A DNA stretch of 22,597 nucleotides from Paulinella micropora (Eukaryota > Cercozoa > Imbricatea > Euglyphida), in NCBI GenBank assembly GCA_009731375.1, contig BJOX01000241.1, positions 621,741 to 644,337 of the forward strand. The letters are read 5' to 3'. The position numbers were made by a program, and so were the translations under genes. Below, piece after piece: positions 1-8,269 of the stretch (position 1 is its first letter; every line of letters begins with the position of its first letter). The notes beneath the pieces are model-generated. The model saw only the letters and a list, made by a program, of their open reading frames with translations, was not told where the DNA came from and did no database searches.

Positions 1-20
1 CATTGTCCGCCCGCTTGTGT

Positions 21-32
21 CCTATATATAGG
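21..32. promoter_or_regulatory. TATA-like 12-bp perfect palindrome
   Basis: CCTATATATAGG is its own reverse complement. It is TATA-box-like but has no correctly placed coding sequence inside the window, so a promoter role is only a guess. Confidence 0.2.
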
Positions 33-57
33 GGGCTCGCCTGTGTATAGATGATAA

Positions 58-459
58 TTAGGGCAGGGCGGGCGGGGCTGGCGAAGCTGTGTGAATTTTT
101 GATTTCATATGTCTTGCTTTGCTACTTCTATTTATTTCAGCTCCGCATTCACACTTGAAAGGAGTCTTCTTCCAATTCCTTTTCTTTTCTTTTTTGATTT
201 CTTTTGTTTCCTTATCATAATTAACTTTCCATTCATCATACTTTGGTTTTACTTTTTCATCGTAGTATTTTTTCGCTTCTTCCATCGCTTGTTCTTGGTT
301 TCTTCGTTTTCCAATACTAAAACTCTTACACATTGTTTGATTTCCTTCTCTCCATTGAATTTTTACCATCGGTCTCTTTTCATTATTCTTTAACATAATA
401 CATCCTTTTGAAATTGTAAATCTGCGACTTGACTTTTTGTCAGTGTCGTTGTTTGTCAT
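58..459 (-). CDS. Small AP2-like plus CCHH zinc-finger protein, virus-like
   Basis: The ORF has 133 codons from an ATG at 459 to a TAA at 58-60. Residues about 31-67 have the look of an AP2/integrase-type DNA-binding segment: a tryptophan, a KSFSIGK turn, then a helix of EEAKKYY type. Residues 70-98 are strongly charged and Lys-rich. Residues 101-123 form a compact finger with Cys103, Cys105, His117 and His123 (C-x-C-x11-H-x5-H), a pattern I associate with small DNA-binding proteins of large algal and amoebal DNA viruses and of Polinton-like elements. That family link is from memory and not from a search. The base composition on the coding strand is A-rich, unlike the GC-rich DNA to its right, which fits transfer or an integrated element. 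No partner gene is visible beside it. A chance ORF is unlikely because of the ordered finger. Confidence 0.55.
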   Translation of the reverse strand: MTNNDTDKKSSRRFTISKGCIMLKNNEKRPMVKIQWREGNQTMCKSFSIGKRRNQEQAMEEAKKYYDEKVKPKYDEWKVNYDKETKEIKKEKKRNWKKTPFKCECGAEINRSSKARHMKSKIHTASPAPPALP

Positions 460-493
460 CCTGTCTGTGTCTTTATCCTGTCTGTGTCTTTAT
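460..493. repeat. Two perfect 17-bp tandem copies
   Basis: CCTGTCTGTGTCTTTAT occurs twice back to back at 460-476 and 477-493. It lies directly upstream of the ATG of the minus-strand zinc-finger ORF, so in its 5' leader. Confidence 0.85.
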
Positions 494-535
494 ATTTTAA
501 CGGTATTATTTTAAATATTAATATCCGTTGCCATT

Positions 536-1384
536 TTGTCCCGTGCGGGCCGGCCGGTGTGTGTCTCTGTGTGGCGGGGGCGTGTATTGAACGGGCGTCT
601 TGTAGTGGCACCCTATACTACTCGTATCTATATGGATTGTCTGTCTATGATTAAAACTATTGAATTGCGAAGCCGAAGCGGGCAGTATTTGTGTAATCTT
701 CAACATGTGGGAAACTACACAAATGTTATATGGAAACCAGAAATTAAGTATGAAAAATTTATGGCACTTGAAAATCATGGTGCTGGTGTGGGTAGCGGTG
801 CTATGCTTCAAAAGTGTAATGCTGGAAAAGTTGAAATTGGAACAGTAGCGGAAAGAGCGGCAATTACTGCTGCAGGCAATGCACTGATTGATAACGTATT
901 CAGCCGGATCATATCGGACAGAGGAAGCTCCTTTATCAATTGGGTGTCGAACGAGCTCAGTGCATACTACGGGTTTCGGTGGGATTATGTCACTGCATAC
1001 AACCGTATGGCTAACGGGAAGATAGAGAGGATGCATCGTACGCTGAAGGCGTCCTTGAAGATCTATTGTCAGAACGGGCAAACCAAATGGCCAGAGGCAT
1101 TGCAAGCGTTTACCTTTGCGGTGAACAATAATCTGGGTTCTTCGTCTTTGGGGGGTAGTGCTAGACTGTGCCCACATCAGATGGTGTTTGGCAAGGTCTT
1201 AACCACTCCACAGGACGTGATGCAACACAAGGCATTGTATCAGCCGTTGGAGCTGATGGCAGTGCGATTACGGGCCCTAGCGGAAGCGGAACAAATTGTA
1301 ACTAAACATCGGGAGGCGGCAATGCGGACGGAGGACGAGAAGGGCCAACAGAAATATAAATCAACGGGCAAGCGGCAACTCTGA
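536..1384 (+). pseudogene. Truncated retroelement integrase core (rve, Ty3/gypsy-like)
   Basis: The open frame runs from 536 to a TGA at 1382-1384. Integrase similarity is recognisable only from about residue 105 of that frame (near position 850) onward. It includes the ISDRGSSF block with catalytic Asp128, then YNRMANGKIERMHR with catalytic Glu164, exactly 35 residues apart as in the D-35-E retroviral/LTR-retrotransposon integrase fold. This is followed by the usual segment ending in the FAVNN and HQMVFGK regions. The first catalytic Asp, expected 55-60 residues upstream, is not seen, and the upstream 100 residues match nothing I know, so the fragment is 5'-truncated or rearranged. No reverse transcriptase, RNase H or protease is visible, and no LTR pair is clear. 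The last bases of the ORF lie inside a 174-bp-spaced direct repeat. Confidence 0.75.
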
Positions 1385-1660
1385 CACTCGGGTGAAGGGG
1401 GCACCAGAGTGCAAACATCTTTCAGAGGGGGCTGCGAAGGGGATCAAAAGAGGATATGGACCTTTTTGGGGGAAGAAGGGATGGAGTGACGAAAAAGATG
1501 AACAAGAAAGATGACGAGAAAAAAGAGAAAAGGGGCAACGGGCAAGCGGCAACTCTGACACTCGGGTGAGGGGGGGCACCAGAGTGAAAATATCATTCAG
1601 GGGGGCCTGCGAAGGGGATCAAAAGGGGACATGGACCTTTTTGCGGGGGAGAAGGGATAG
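1362..1660. repeat. Imperfect direct duplication, about 125 bp, offset 174 bp
   Basis: A block beginning CAACGGGCAAGCGGCAACTC starts at 1362 and again at 1536. Both copies continue through ACACTCGGGTGA, GGCACCAGAGTG, GCGAAGGGGATCAAAAG and ATGGACCTTTTTG, and end in a purine-rich GGGGGAGAAGGGAT-like tract. Between the copies is a short A/G-rich linker. The first copy contains the end of the integrase ORF. Confidence 0.85.
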
Positions 1661-1886
1661 AATGATGAGTAGATGAAGGGGTGTGTATATCATTCGTGTT
1701 ATTAGCACTCAGGTTCGTTTCAAGCATGGCGTTTCAGTGCTGGAGGGGCCTTGGTGGGGGTAGCAAAGGTCCGGGGGAGCCTTTCCTTGCCTCCGTTACC
1801 TCTGGGCTGGGCGACCGGGACTACAGCGCACCGAGAGGGCATTATGAGGCTATTAAAAGCCAGAAGTATCAATTCGAGTTATACGT
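1661..1886. other. No convincing gene
   Basis: The sequence is moderately GC-rich. An open frame crosses it on the plus strand but has no recognisable domain. An ACTCAGGTTCGT motif here (near 1707) recurs near 2412. Confidence 0.4.
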
Positions 1887-2035
1887 GGGATTCGGCGTGA
1901 CCGAGACGGGGGCGGCTTCAACAAGTGGGATTCGGCGTGACCGAGACGGGGGCGGCTTCGACGAGCGGGATTCGGCGTGACCGCGAGACGGGGGCGGCTC
2001 CAACATGTTGGATGCGGCGGGACCCAGACGGCGGC
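1887..2035. repeat. GC-rich 40-bp tandem repeat, three good copies and a decayed fourth
   Basis: Units start at 1887, 1927 and 1967, each with GGGATTCGGCGTGACC followed by GAGACGGGGGCGGCT. The third has a 2-base insertion (CGCGAGACG). The fourth, around 2009, is divergent (GGATGCGGCGGGACCCAGAC). The 40-bp period is not a multiple of 3, so the open frames crossing it change their reading at each unit. I do not call them genes. Confidence 0.85.
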
Positions 2036-3360
2036 TGCGTCAGAGCACGAGGAGCGGCAACAACATATGGATATCGATCGAACGATGGCACGGCTGGGGA
2101 AGCATTGGATCTGCGGATTCAACGGAGTCGCGGAGGCGGGAAGGGAAGACTCGCCCAGGATAGTATAGACCGACACTAGGTCGGGGGGACATTGAGTGAC
2201 TAGGGGCCGGTTACAAGGAATATAAAGGGCAAGTTGTGGTCTCAACAGAGGGGGGGTGCATTTTCAGGCGTGCGGTGGCGGGAACCGATTCAGCAGGCGA
2301 CGAAGGGCGTAACGGGAAATTAACCAAAATTTTACATAATGTAAGTGTTGGCGTTTGGCCCAACCTACAATTTTGTTTAATTTGTTAATACGGGTACGGC
2401 GTTGACAGTCACTCAGGTTCGTATTTGCATTCTATCCCGAGGTTGGTCGGCGGGTGCGTAAGTTCGACTCCTCGCGCGCATACTGGCGAGCGCGCTCGGG
2501 GGGGAGAAGGGATTATGCCGGCCCACCCGGTATATAATGGCAATACTGATCGTTCCGGTCTGTCGGTTATCACTTGGTCTGGAAATTACGGAGTCCCTAC
2601 TTTAGGTATTCCTCAGTCTTCATATCGTTAGTAACAGTTATCTGTTTATTAAATATCCTACTATCGTAACACAGGCACGGTTCTGGGTTAATGTAAATAT
2701 CGTGACATTGTACTAATAACAAACCAACGCGGGCTGCAACATAGATTCAACTGATGTTCCAATGCAGTGCTGACGATCTGCTACGGTGCAAGGGGATACT
2801 TGCAACGTGACACAATTGTTCCATATTTGATAACGCTGAGGATAGGAAAGAATGCTTCGCAGACAAGCAAACTTGAAAACTTTCACTGAATGAAGTTGAA
2901 ACAACTGCAACCGTGATTTCAACACCTGGCCTCACAGGAACAGTGTTGAGGATCACTGTTATTAATAAATTTGGGAGTCAAGTTGCAGTATTCAGAGTCC
3001 ATAGGATGTTGCGTGGTTGCAGAGGTCGGAACGAGCTGTTAGAATCAGTGGCTGCCATGCTGTTCAAAAATTCACTTTTTGCCACAGATTTTCCGGGAAA
3101 ACTTGAATACTGACTTGAAAAACCGTCTTGAAATGAACGAGTGGCACCTCTAATCGTTAGATATTAATACCAGTCAATTTTGTCACTTTTTCAACAGAAG
3201 AAAGTTGTTTTCAAGTCCACACTGGAGGTGGTTCAGATGAAGTTCATAATCTAGATAATATTTGCTAATATATCATATCTAGTACAATATATATACAAAC
3301 TTCAAAACCGGGGCCATGTTGTATGTTTTCTGGTAACTTGAACCTCTGTAAGATCCCATT
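2036..3360. other. Intergenic DNA without a recognisable gene
   Basis: Short open frames exist on both strands but none shows domains or splice-linked coding. A third GGGGGAGAAGGGAT purine tract lies near 2500, and a TATATAAT sequence near 2531 could be a TATA box or LTR remnant. AT content rises sharply from about 2640 onward, approaching the inverted-repeat element. Confidence 0.4.
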
Positions 3361-3393
3361 CACTTAAGTGGATCCGGTCCACTTAAGTGGATC
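3361..3393. repeat. Duplicated CACTTAAGTG palindrome near the left element end
   Basis: CACTTAAGTGGATC occurs at 3361-3374 and 3380-3393, five bases apart. CACTTAAGTG is itself a perfect palindrome, and the 29-bp span 3361-3389 is almost a perfect palindrome. It lies just outside the left inverted repeat. Confidence 0.8.
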
Positions 3394-3409
3394 GTAGTAG
3401 GTTAAGAGT

Positions 3410-3700
3410 TAATATTATACTATTACTCAGGACGTTCAAGTTTTATTTTTATGTTAAATTTAAGATTAAGGCTCAGATTAAGAATTAGCATGCAAAATAA
3501 GGATTAGTTACCGTTTAAAATTCGAATTTCAATTTTTTTGAAATTTAAATAATTTAAATCTGAATCCAGGGAATTTTGAAACTTAATATTAATAGTTTGT
3601 GAAATTTAAGTCACTAGCCTGTCCTCGTGATTTTAGCGAGCTTGTATTAATATTATAATAATATCAAGTTAACTTGAACTTCAATCTCAGGGCCTTCGCG
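3410..3700 (+). repeat. Left terminal inverted repeat
   Basis: The best conserved part is 3427-3509. It starts TCAGGACGTTCAAGTT and ends GCATGCAAAATAAGGATTAG, and appears in reverse complement at 22148-22231. Further inward the match is patchy but ordered: AAATCTGAATCC, then TTAATA..GTTTGTG, then AGTCAC, then AATCTC.GG.CC. This suggests an ancient repeat of roughly 250-300 bp. Confidence 0.85.
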
Positions 3701-3927
3701 TGGCGAGTTCCTGAATCAGACTATTGAGACTAATTAAATTATTCCGACCCAGTATTAATAATATTATCAATTCAAACATTGAAAATACTGAAATAAATCT
3801 ATTTATTTATGAAAAACTTAGTTAATACAGTAAATAAGTTCGCAATGAAGTTGACAACCCAAACTAGTCTATATTTTCCAATCCGACGCGACAGCGCACA
3901 GGTTGCAAGTGAATTATCGTTCAAGTA
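3701..3927. other. AT-rich spacer with minus-strand poly(A) signal
   Basis: There is no gene here. TTTATT at 3802-3807 reads AATAAA on the minus strand, about 120 bp beyond the stop of the minus-strand gene, and is a plausible polyadenylation signal. Confidence 0.45.
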
Positions 3928-5424
3928 TCATTCCGACTCAGATTCCTCCTCCAGCATATCCGACTCAGATTCCTCCTCCAGCTTATGAAGAAGGTCGCTG
4001 GCATCCTGTGGCTTCAAGACGCCGCCGCAGTTGTTGCCGTTGCCATCAACTTGAACTTGTAGGTCAAACGAATCCACCAACACTTCGAATGCGTCGACTT
4101 GTACTTCGAACGGTTCGTACCGAGGATCAGTAACGCCTTCTTCTCCCAGAAGCTCTAGCGGAAGATTGGCCCCGTTGCGTCGACCTCGATATTGGCGTCT
4201 CAAGACATAAGATGGTGCGAACGATCTTTTGACAAATTCTTCATTGGTCATGGACTTTGGCACAGGTTGCAAGTCTGTTATTCCATAGATGTGGACGACG
4301 ATCTTGGATCTAGTTGCAACTTGTTTTGGATCAGAGTGAACTAAAACTTCCACCGTCTTGCCCAGGTATGCTGGCAGCGTCCAGTTAGGATATGCAGACA
4401 TATTCAAAGCTAACATGAAGCCAAGCGCTGGCATGTCCCTCTCTTGCAAGAAGAAGTTGGTGTGCTTTAGCTTTGTTGGGTTCTCCATCAAGTTCCTCAA
4501 CATGAGGTGTTCATCGAAAGGAAAGAAGGGACCAGGTGCAATTGCGGGTCGACTATAGCTATCCTCTGAATCATGATCAAGTTGAGGTTCCTTCTTGACC
4601 ACCACCACTGCTGCCGGTCGAGAATCAGTGTGGTATGTCTCCTTCTTGATGAGAGCGTGCGTTTGTTGAGTTACAGTTGCTGTTTCAGAATCTCCCTTTT
4701 CCATCTTGCTGGAACGCGACTGAGTCTCCTGTTTGATGACAGCCACCGGCTGAGTGTCATTCTTTTCTTTCTTGCCATTGCCAGAGCGCTATGCAAGGAT
4801 GTGATAACGTTCTTCATTCTCATCCTCTGAGAATCCCCAAGTACACTGGCTGTCGGAATCCGAATCCACCCAGATCACCGTGCGCTTCTTGACCTGGTCC
4901 ACGGCTGAAGTCGTGGGAGTCTTGGATGGTGCTGCTGGCTGCTGCATCATAGCTTTTTGCTTCTTGGTGGGCGTCTGCAGATCGCAATCATCACTTGTTT
5001 GGTTGGTGAGCATAGTGTAGGCAGCCAATGGTTGTAGCAAGTCCGGTACGTCTGGGTGGTCCAGGTGCTGCTTGCGACGTTTGCCAAGTTGCGAAATAGA
5101 TCGTGCTCGGTTGGGCGATAACTTGGGTGATAACATCAGATCCTCATAAAGGCTCTGGTAGCTCTTGTCGACGGTTGCCTCTTGGTTGGGAGCTCTGAAC
5201 TTGTCGACCAATGTTTGTAGCTCGAGTCCTTCCAGTTTGAAGCGTTAGTGTCCTTGTTGATCAAGCTCTGCCCGTCTGACCTTCGTAGCTGAAGTGAACA
5301 ACTCCCTCCCTTCCTTGTCGTTGACGACGAGTTTGGAGTGGTCGCCGCGCCAGGCAGACTCAACGTTCTCTTCTCCCACCTTGAGATGTAAAAACTGTTG
5401 CACTTTCTCCTTCATGGCGAACAT
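3928..5424 (-). pseudogene. SUMO-motif-rich accessory protein, interrupted by two in-frame stops
   Basis: One continuous reading frame of 499 codons, counting the terminal TGA, runs from an ATG at 5424 (second in-frame ATG at 5415) to 3928-3930. It is broken by TAA at codon 60 (5247-5245) and TAG at codon 212 (4791-4789). Sequence character continues across both stops. Visible features are SP-rich sites and the basic patch GKRRKQ (about 114-119), TPTKKQK (about 152-157), a V-I-W-V-D-S-D-S-D-S stretch (183-192) that fits a SUMO-interacting motif, and three psi-K-x-E sites, IKQE (230-233), IKKE (259-262) and VKKE (276-279), the last followed by acidic residues. A globular part follows (about 295-425) that I do not recognise, then an acidic tail with a 9-residue tandem repeat. 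Inference: a nuclear, SUMO-associated accessory factor of the transposon, now a pseudogene, or a gene read with reassigned TAR codons. Confidence 0.6.
3933..3986 (-). repeat. 27-bp tandem duplication encoding an acidic 9-residue repeat
   Basis: Copies lie at 3933-3959 and 3960-3986 with only a few differences. In the minus-strand gene they encode LEEESESDM-type repeats at the C-terminus. The length is a multiple of 3, so the frame is kept. Confidence 0.85.
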
Positions 5425-5620
5425 GACCTTTTTTGTTTTTGCAGCGAATGACCCACAAGTGAAAGATCAACTTCCCACCCAGTCGCGTGTGGAGCTCCTG
5501 AGGAAATCTGGCATGTCTACTGGAAAGTTACGTGACGAGCTATACTGCATCGAGCGCAAGATCCAGACTGGCCGCAAGAACTTGTTCAAAAAGAAAGAAA
5601 TGTTGGAGACTGTTCGGTAA
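5414..5620 (+). pseudogene. First coding part of a small unknown gene
   Basis: The frame is open from an ATG at 5414 to a TAA at 5618-5620. Alternatively the exon begins at 5444, after a pyrimidine-rich stretch ending TTTTTGCAG, which looks like a splice acceptor. The encoded segment is hydrophilic and helical (SRVELLRKSG, then a Lys-rich KKKEMLE end). It matches no family I know. Coding character then appears to move to another frame (GKAGRGGPHIYTDPK, about 5609-5660), so a frameshift near 5600 or unrecognised splicing is needed to reach the next exon. The start overlaps the ATG of the minus-strand gene head-to-head. Confidence 0.4.
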
Positions 5621-5660
5621 AGCAGGAAGAGGAGGCCCTCATATCTATACTGATCCCAAG

Positions 5661-5751
5661 GTATGCACCATTAACTTTCTAGCAGTGCAGCGTTTCCTTG
5701 TGTTATTGTCATTTGACTTCTAATGTATATTTGTTGCCTTGTATGTTGCAG
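5661..5751 (+). other. Spliceosomal intron, 91 bp
   Basis: The donor is AAG|GTATGC and the acceptor TGTTGCAG|ACA. A CTAAT branch-point-like sequence lies near 5720. The flanking frames join in phase 0. Confidence 0.65.
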
Positions 5752-6069
5752 ACAAAAACTACAATTCACGGTGTCAGCAAAGAGGAAAAAGATGTTCGCG
5801 GGAACGTGTACACCGCATGGCTGAAGGTTGAGAACGATTGCAACCTGTTTCAAGACCACTGGGTTGTCTTCGTGGACAAGCTACAACTGGAAAAGGCGGA
5901 AGAAAGGGAGAGCAAGAAACGCGAAATCTTGTCCCGTGCTGATCCTGTACGCTACAGTGCCTGGGGTGAGATTAGTAGTGCACATAAAGACAGGCTCAGA
6001 AACAGTTTCTTTTGGTCTGTTTTTGCGGCTACCTGGCAACAACCGTATCAGTTTCCCACGGAACGGTGA
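5752..6069 (+). CDS. Last exon of the small unknown gene
   Basis: The frame runs from the acceptor to a TGA at 6067-6069. It encodes about 105 residues: a segment with TAWLKVEND and DHWVVFVDKL, then a charged helical stretch (KAEERESKKREIL), then an aromatic C-terminus. No domain is recognised. The gene lies between the accessory gene and the transposase, in the transposase orientation. An AATAAA follows 54 bp after the stop. Confidence 0.45.
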   Translation, partial: TKTTIHGVSKEEKDVRGNVYTAWLKVENDCNLFQDHWVVFVDKLQLEKAEERESKKREILSRADPVRYSAWGEISSAHKDRLRNSFFWSVFAATWQQPYQFPTER

Positions 6070-6610
6070 CCGTTACGTAAGACATTTCAGCAATTCTTGA
6101 TATAAAAAAGGCAAAAAGCAAAAATAAAACTGGCCAAATGCAAAAGGGAAAGGAAGGCAAGCTGCAGAGGTTAGATACCTATATCTTGGAGCTTTTTACA
6201 GCCCAGTTTCATCGTTGACTTTGCGTACGAAAGCATGAGCTGCACAGATATCTGCAACGGTAACCTTCTCTTGAGCGCTTTCCTTGTAAGAGAAAGACAG
6301 TTTTGAAGGGAGCACGGCTTGCTGAGCAACATGGTTCCAGAAAATTAGACATCTAGCTGTTGACATAAAATTGGGTCCCATTAGTGTGGTCTGAAATCTC
6401 TCTTTTCCTTTTTTGGGGAACTTCAATGGCTTGGAGGGAAAGCAGGTTAGGAGGGAAGCCACTAATTTCCTTGAAAAAAAGCACTTTTCCTTTCCCTGGT
6501 AACTTCAATGGCTTGGAGGGAAAGCAGGTTTGGAGGCAAATGTATCCGTTTTATGAGTTGCCTTCGCTGAAAGCCTTTCAAGGAGCTCGCCTTTACCAAC
6601 ACCAGTAGCT
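6070..6610. other. Spacer: poly(A) signal and a 30-bp direct repeat
   Basis: AATAAA at 6123-6128 fits polyadenylation of the upstream gene. The 30-bp sequence starting AACTTCAATGGCTTGGAGGG is present perfectly at 6419-6448 and 6501-6530 (offset 82). The remainder has no convincing gene and probably contains the transposase promoter. Confidence 0.55.
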
Positions 6611-6742
6611 ATGCAAGATCCGCCCTGCCTTTCCCAAGCTGTCCCTGGCAGCACGCGAGATGAAAAGGATGCGGACTGGATGCGTCTGCTCATCATGCGG
6701 GAGGCCAGGACTAATGGAGCAGCTGCGGCCTGCAAGAAATAC
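6611..6742 (+). CDS. Transposase exon 1 (N-terminal HTH region)
   Basis: The ATG at 6611 opens a 44-codon exon ending CKKY before a GTACGC donor. The segment RLLIMREARTNGAAAACKKY resembles the first helices of a transposase HTH. The start is the first ATG of this frame. The acceptor of intron 1 (6743-6925, ending AATAAG) is less certain. Confidence 0.5.
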
Positions 6743-6925
6743 GTACGCCAGTTGGTTGGCTTGTTTGTTTGTTTTTGTTTGCTTGTTTGCTTCTTCAACC
6801 ACAACAACAAACACCACCCGGTACCACCGCAACCACAACAACAAGTTGCTTAACTGTAATAGGGAGTGCCATATTGGAAAGCCCGGTATCTTGAAATGAA
6901 ATCCTTTGGTGCTCATCCCAATAAG

Positions 6926-7068
6926 CATGGCGGGAGACGTTATTCCACCTTGACTCCCGCAGCACAGCTTCTGCTCGAATGGTCTGCCTTCATTATTTGG
7001 TCGGAAGCTCCACGGAATGGAGATTACCAGTTATGCCGATGCTGAAGGAACATTTGGGTTGGGATTGG
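6926..7068 (+). CDS. Transposase exon 2, with apparent frameshift
   Basis: From 6926 the frame reads HGGRRYSTLTPAAQLLLEW, typical of the second HTH region of IS630-type transposases, but meets TGA at 7043-7045. The frame one base earlier then reads MLKEHLGWDW and joins exon 3 in phase 0. A single-base change near 7035-7043 would reconcile the two, or one of the halves is misassigned. Confidence 0.5.
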
Positions 7069-7173
7069 GTAATTTACTTTCCGCACACAAAGTCATTGTC
7101 ATTGATAATATTCCTGTTCTTAGATGGCAATCTTACATATATAATATAAATATTATTTCTTTGTTTGCTGCAG

Positions 7174-7384
7174 ATGGAAGGAGGCCCCGATGGTTCGGCA
7201 CGGACGCGAGTGCACCGCATACGCAAGAACGTTCTAAAGTTTACGGACAAAAAAGCATCTGTAACCAATCCTAAAAAGTACACCATTGGAAACATTTTGA
7301 AAATGTATCAATATTTGGATTGGGTACCGACTATTCCTCTGGTCCATCTGCTTTTCATGGATGAAGTCAATCTCAGAGACAGCG
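7174..7384 (+). CDS. Transposase exon 3 (linker and first catalytic Asp)
   Basis: The exon follows a TTTGCTGCAG acceptor and ends before GTCACA in phase 1. It encodes RTRVHRIRKNVLKFTDKK (end of the HTH, StvhRil-type), then NILKMYQYLDWVPTIP and LLFMDEVN with the first catalytic Asp at 7360-7362. Confidence 0.7.
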
Positions 7385-7510
7385 GTCACATTTTCAATCT
7401 CATAGCTATCCAAACTCTAATAAATATTGTTTCCTTGCTTTACGTATATGTATACATATAATATGTGCTTCGTTTGATGCTTCTACTATCCTTTTGGTTT
7501 GGTGTTGCAG

Positions 7511-7810
7511 ATCTCTACGGAGTACAAGCATGCAAGTCCTATCCTGGACAGCACGTGGTTCTTCAGCAGGATTTGGGGACGGACTCAGAGACCGCCTTTA
7601 GTGGAACGCTCATCACAAGCCTTCGTCATCCAAATGGTGCAGCGTTGGTTTCCCTTCGGGAAGGAACAAATTCAGCTCTGGATTGGCAGGATACCGTCAT
7701 GGCTGCATACGAAGCAGGAATGTTCGTTCGTGGGGACAAGCTAATCTTGGACAACGCAAGGGTTCACACCGCGCGAGATGTTGTAGAACCGCTGAAAGTG
7801 CTACTGGCAG
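7511..7810 (+). CDS. Transposase exon 4 (second catalytic Asp)
   Basis: The acceptor is GGTGTTGCAG and the donor GCAG|GTATCT, with phase 1 at both ends. It encodes the central beta strands and LILDNARVHTA, with the second catalytic Asp at 7750-7752. The neighbouring open frames here are shadows. Confidence 0.8.
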
Positions 7811-8076
7811 GTATCTTTGCTACCCTTTACATACATACATACACACACACATACATACATACATACATACATACATACATACATACATACATACATGCAT
7901 ACATACATACGTATACATACATACATGCATATATACATGCATATATGTACATACATACATATACATAGATATATATATACATACATACATACATACATAC
8001 ATACATACATACATACACATATATAATAATATGCATGCATACATACATACATACATACATACATACATACATGCAG
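7811..8076 (+). repeat. Intron 4, filled by a CATA microsatellite
   Basis: The intron runs from GTATCT to CATGCAG, and its flanks join in phase 1. About 7830-8073 is (CATA)n with CACA, CATG and TATA interruptions. Tyr/Cys/Met-rich minus-strand and His/Thr-rich plus-strand open frames here are repeat artefacts. Confidence 0.9.
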
Positions 8077-8178
8077 GCGTAGGAGTGGAGCTGGTGTTTC
8101 TCACTGCGTATAGCCCCGAATTCAACCCATGTGAGCTAGCCTTTGGAATGGTGAAATCTTTCATGAGAAAGCATCGAG
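8077..8178 (+). CDS. Transposase exon 5 (catalytic Glu)
   Basis: It encodes GVELVFLTAYSPEFNPCE with the catalytic Glu at 8133-8135, then MVKSFMRKHR. It ends at a perfect GTATGT donor (8179) in phase 1. Confidence 0.85.
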
Positions 8179-8225
8179 GTATGTACATGCAAACATACCA
8201 TACATACATTCATTTCGTTCATTTC

Positions 8226-8269
8226 ATTCATTTCTCATTCGTTTCTCATTCATTTCTCATTCATTTCTC
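8226..8269 (+). repeat. Four 11-bp founder-like units at the array's 5' edge
   Basis: ATTCATTTCTC occurs four times (8226-8236, 8237-8247 with one change, 8248-8258, 8259-8269) and then gives way to 13-bp units such as ATTGATTTTTCAT at 8270. Just upstream is ACATACATTCATTTC, which resembles the CATA tract of intron 4. Confidence 0.85.

Noticed and set aside
518-1177. 219-residue minus-strand frame opposite the integrase
   Set aside because: It is an antisense shadow of the integrase frame with no domain of its own.
2405-2490. tRNA-like B box (AGTTCGACTCC near 2461)
   Set aside because: No matching acceptor, D or anticodon arms could be folded around it. The T-stem itself has a mismatch.
2340-2640. 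LTR-like sequence (TGTTGG start, TATATAAT)
   Set aside because: No second copy, no polypurine tract directly before it and no clear end were found.
6196-6462. 88-residue minus-strand frame
   Set aside because: It has no recognisable domain, lies in the transposase upstream spacer and overlaps one copy of the 30-bp direct repeat.
7801-8209. Minus-strand Met/Tyr/Val/Cys-repeat and plus-strand His/Thr/Tyr-repeat frames
   Set aside because: They are translations of the CATA microsatellite inside intron 4.
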